Positions 5,819 to 7,324 of a stretch of DNA of 7,324 nt are shown piece after piece. Source of the DNA: Clostridia bacterium (GTDB lineage: Bacteria > Bacillota > Clostridia > Oscillospirales > Acutalibacteraceae); NCBI GenBank assembly GCA_017631705.1, contig JAGBSU010000128.1, positions 1 through 7,324 on the forward strand. The letters run 5' to 3'. The first letter of the stretch is position 1, and every line of letters begins with the position of its first letter. Under the pieces are notes generated by a model, which saw only the letters and a list, made by a program, of their open reading frames with translations, was not told the origin of the DNA and ran no database searches. A program made the translations under genes and the position numbers.

Positions 5819-6631
5819 ATGGAAATTACCAGCCGTGATAACCGTCTTGTTAAAGAATACCGTAAGCTGGCAGCGGATGCTAAATACCGCCATCAAAGCC
5901 GGCGCTTTGTTTTAGAAGGTGCGCGCTTGTGCGGTGATGCGGCAAGTTCATCGGTCACGATAGAAACGGTTTTGTTTACCGCTCGTGCCCAGGCGCAATA
6001 CAGTGAAAGTGTTCGTGCCGTCTGTGCAGTAGCGGTGACCGCGTATACCATAAGTGATGCGTTGGCATCCTATTTGGGTGATACGCAGACGCCGCAAGGT
6101 ATTTTTTGTATTGCCGCACTGCCAACGCGAAGGGAACTATGCTCGCAAGAATTAAAACCAAACGGGCGGTATGCCGCTTTGGAATGTGTGCAGGACCCCG
6201 CCAATTTAGGGACGGTTATTCGTGCGGCAGAGGCTTTTGGGTTAGACGGTCTGATTTTATCCGACGGATGCTGTGACCCATACAGTCCCAAGGTGTTACG
6301 CGGCAGTATGGGTGGGGTGTTTCGTCTGCCGTTATACTTCACAACTTCTTTGGCAAATGTTTTACGCGGTTTATCAGAGAAAGGGTTTACGACAGCGGCT
6401 TGTGTTGTCGAAAGCGAAGCAGTGTCTGTACAGCAAGCTTCCTTGGGTGCCGGTACGGTATGTGTGATCGGCAACGAAGGAAACGGACTGTCTGCGGATA
6501 CAAAAGCCGCTTGTTCTCTGCAAGTAACCATCCCCATGGGTGGTCGTGCTGAATCGCTGAATGCGTCGGTAGCCGCCGGTATTGTTTTTTGGGAAATGGT
6601 GCGTGGGGAGGATGTCCGCCATGCCGAATGA
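5819..6631 (+). CDS. TrmH/SpoU-family RNA 2'-O-ribose methyltransferase
   Basis: SPOUT-superfamily enzyme that transfers a methyl group from S-adenosylmethionine to a ribose 2'-OH, most likely in 23S rRNA; the exact nucleotide cannot be read from sequence. It has 270 residues. The N-terminal L30e-like substrate-binding domain (about 1-105) opens MEITSRDNRLVKEYRKL and contains RRFVLEGARL. The C-terminal knotted domain shows motif 1 DPANLGTVIRAAEAFG (126-141, Asn129 and Arg135), motif 2 IGNEGNGLS (217-225) and motif 3 IPMGGRAESLNASVAAG (238-254). Closest familiar relative is B. subtilis YsgA, which also lies near rplT. The ATG at 5819 is chosen because AAGGAAG (5806-5812) stands 6 nt before it and the family N-terminus begins there; the in-frame ATG at 5768 lies in the terminator loop. 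No promoter is visible. It overlaps dprA by 11 bp. Confidence 0.93.
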   Translation: MEITSRDNRLVKEYRKLAADAKYRHQSRRFVLEGARLCGDAASSSVTIETVLFTARAQAQYSESVRAVCAVAVTAYTISDALASYLGDTQTPQGIFCIAALPTRRELCSQELKPNGRYAALECVQDPANLGTVIRAAEAFGLDGLILSDGCCDPYSPKVLRGSMGGVFRLPLYFTTSLANVLRGLSEKGFTTAACVVESEAVSVQQASLGAGTVCVIGNEGNGLSADTKAACSLQVTIPMGGRAESLNASVAAGIVFWEMVRGEDVRHAE

Positions 6632-7324
6632 TACAACTGTCTATTGGGTATGGTTGCAACAGGCTGTCGGGCAAGGAAGCGGTGCCGTGCCATTGTTGTT
6701 GGACGCCTTTTCCTCACCGCAAGAAGTTTTCAAAGCCGATCGCACCGTGTTATCCAAAGCAGGCATCACCGGTAAAGTCTTGGAAAGACTATGCGATAAA
6801 TCGTTGAATACCGCGGAAAAGATAATTAAATGCAGTAAACGAATCGGTTGGCTGCTCACACCGGACGATACCATGTATCCGGATATACTGCGTCAAATAT
6901 ATTCTCCGCCGCTTGTACTGTATGGCCAAGGTTTGTTGCCCGATTTTGATGCAACGGCAACGCCGTCTGTCGCTATTGTCGGCACACGCACGTGCACCGC
7001 CTACGGCCAAAAAGTGGCGGGTGGCATTGCCGCCGGTTTAGCGGCAGCGGGTTGCGTGGTTGTCAGCGGTGGTGCCAAAGGCATTGATAAAGCAGCACAC
7101 GAGGGTGCGGTATATGCCGCCGGAACAACCGTGCTGATAAAACCGTGTGGTTTGGATGTCGATTATCCCAAAGCCACCGCTTCTGTTCGTCGTAAGATTT
7201 TGGAAAACGGTGGAGCCATTCTAACAGAATACCCACCGAGCACAGCGGTGTTTCCGTATCATTTTGAGGTGCGCAATCGTCTTATCAGCGGTCTTACGTG
7301 GGGTGTTTGTGTGGTAGAAGCACC
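6621..7324 (+). CDS. dprA: DNA-processing protein DprA, 3' partial
   Basis: DprA (Smf) binds incoming single-stranded DNA in natural transformation and loads RecA; it is also widespread in bacteria not known to be transformable. There is no stop before the window edge: 234 residues are visible and the last codon is cut. A helical N-terminal region (1 to about 75) is followed by PDDTMYPDILRQI and the Rossmann-like core: VAIVGTRTCTAYG (117-129), VVVSGGAKGIDKAAHEGA (146-163), CGLDVDYP (176-183), LTEYPPST (201-208) and VRNRLISGL (217-225). Lys153 sits in the SGGA-x-GID loop where Arg is common. GGGAGG (6606-6611) is 9 nt before the ATG at 6621, and the start lies inside the end of the methyltransferase gene, which suggests translational coupling. 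The missing part would finish the core and any C-terminal winged helix. Family call is secure. Confidence 0.95.
   Translation, partial: MPNDTTVYWVWLQQAVGQGSGAVPLLLDAFSSPQEVFKADRTVLSKAGITGKVLERLCDKSLNTAEKIIKCSKRIGWLLTPDDTMYPDILRQIYSPPLVLYGQGLLPDFDATATPSVAIVGTRTCTAYGQKVAGGIAAGLAAAGCVVVSGGAKGIDKAAHEGAVYAAGTTVLIKPCGLDVDYPKATASVRRKILENGGAILTEYPPSTAVFPYHFEVRNRLISGLTWGVCVVEA

Noticed and set aside
6070..6717. 215-residue open frame on the - strand over the methyltransferase and dprA
   Set aside because: It is antisense to the conserved SPOUT motifs and to the dprA start, with no recognisable protein features.
1..7324. A hidden defence system, mobile element or CRISPR array
   Set aside because: Every stretch over 300 bp is filled by a conserved housekeeping gene, and no spaced direct repeats, transposase, integrase or terminal inverted repeats were seen.

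Overview
The window looks like ordinary core chromosome from a low-to-mid GC Gram-positive anaerobe, most likely class Clostridia and plausibly an Oscillospirales/Ruminococcaceae-type gut bacterium. This rests on gene content and order (dnaE next to pfkA; infC-rpmI-rplT behind an L20-type attenuator; a SpoU methyltransferase followed by dprA), strong GGAGG ribosome binding sites, sigma-A type promoters and the flavour of the L20, L35 and DprA sequences. The taxon is inferred, not proven. All genes are on the + strand and coding density is high.

Layout: (1) bases 1-3342, the DNA polymerase III alpha subunit DnaE, open at the left edge and lacking about 65 N-terminal residues. (2) An 81-bp gap with a possible promoter, then pfkA (3424-4392), 6-phosphofructokinase. 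(3) A 222-bp gap that is almost entirely regulatory: a near-consensus promoter, a structured leader ending in a strong intrinsic terminator (the expected L20-leader attenuator), a duplicated hairpin arm, and the infC ribosome binding site. (4) infC-rpmI-rplT (IF3, L35, L20), closed by a second strong hairpin terminator. IF3 appears to start at a rare AUA codon at 4615. (5) A TrmH/SpoU-family rRNA 2'-O-methyltransferase (5819-6631), and overlapping its end by 11 bp, dprA (6621 to the right edge, no stop in the window).

How they fit together: dnaE belongs to replication and pfkA to glycolysis, an old neighbour pair in Firmicutes. The translation operon is probably controlled twice: by L20 feedback at the leader terminator, and by IF3 acting on its own non-AUG start. 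pfkA has no terminator of its own, so its transcripts should run into the same attenuator. The methyltransferase and dprA are probably translationally coupled and depend on read-through or an unseen promoter.

I found no mobile element, CRISPR array, tRNA, rRNA, defence system or other clearly new system. The best second-look items are the infC leader and start codon, and unusual residues in the active and effector sites of PfkA.
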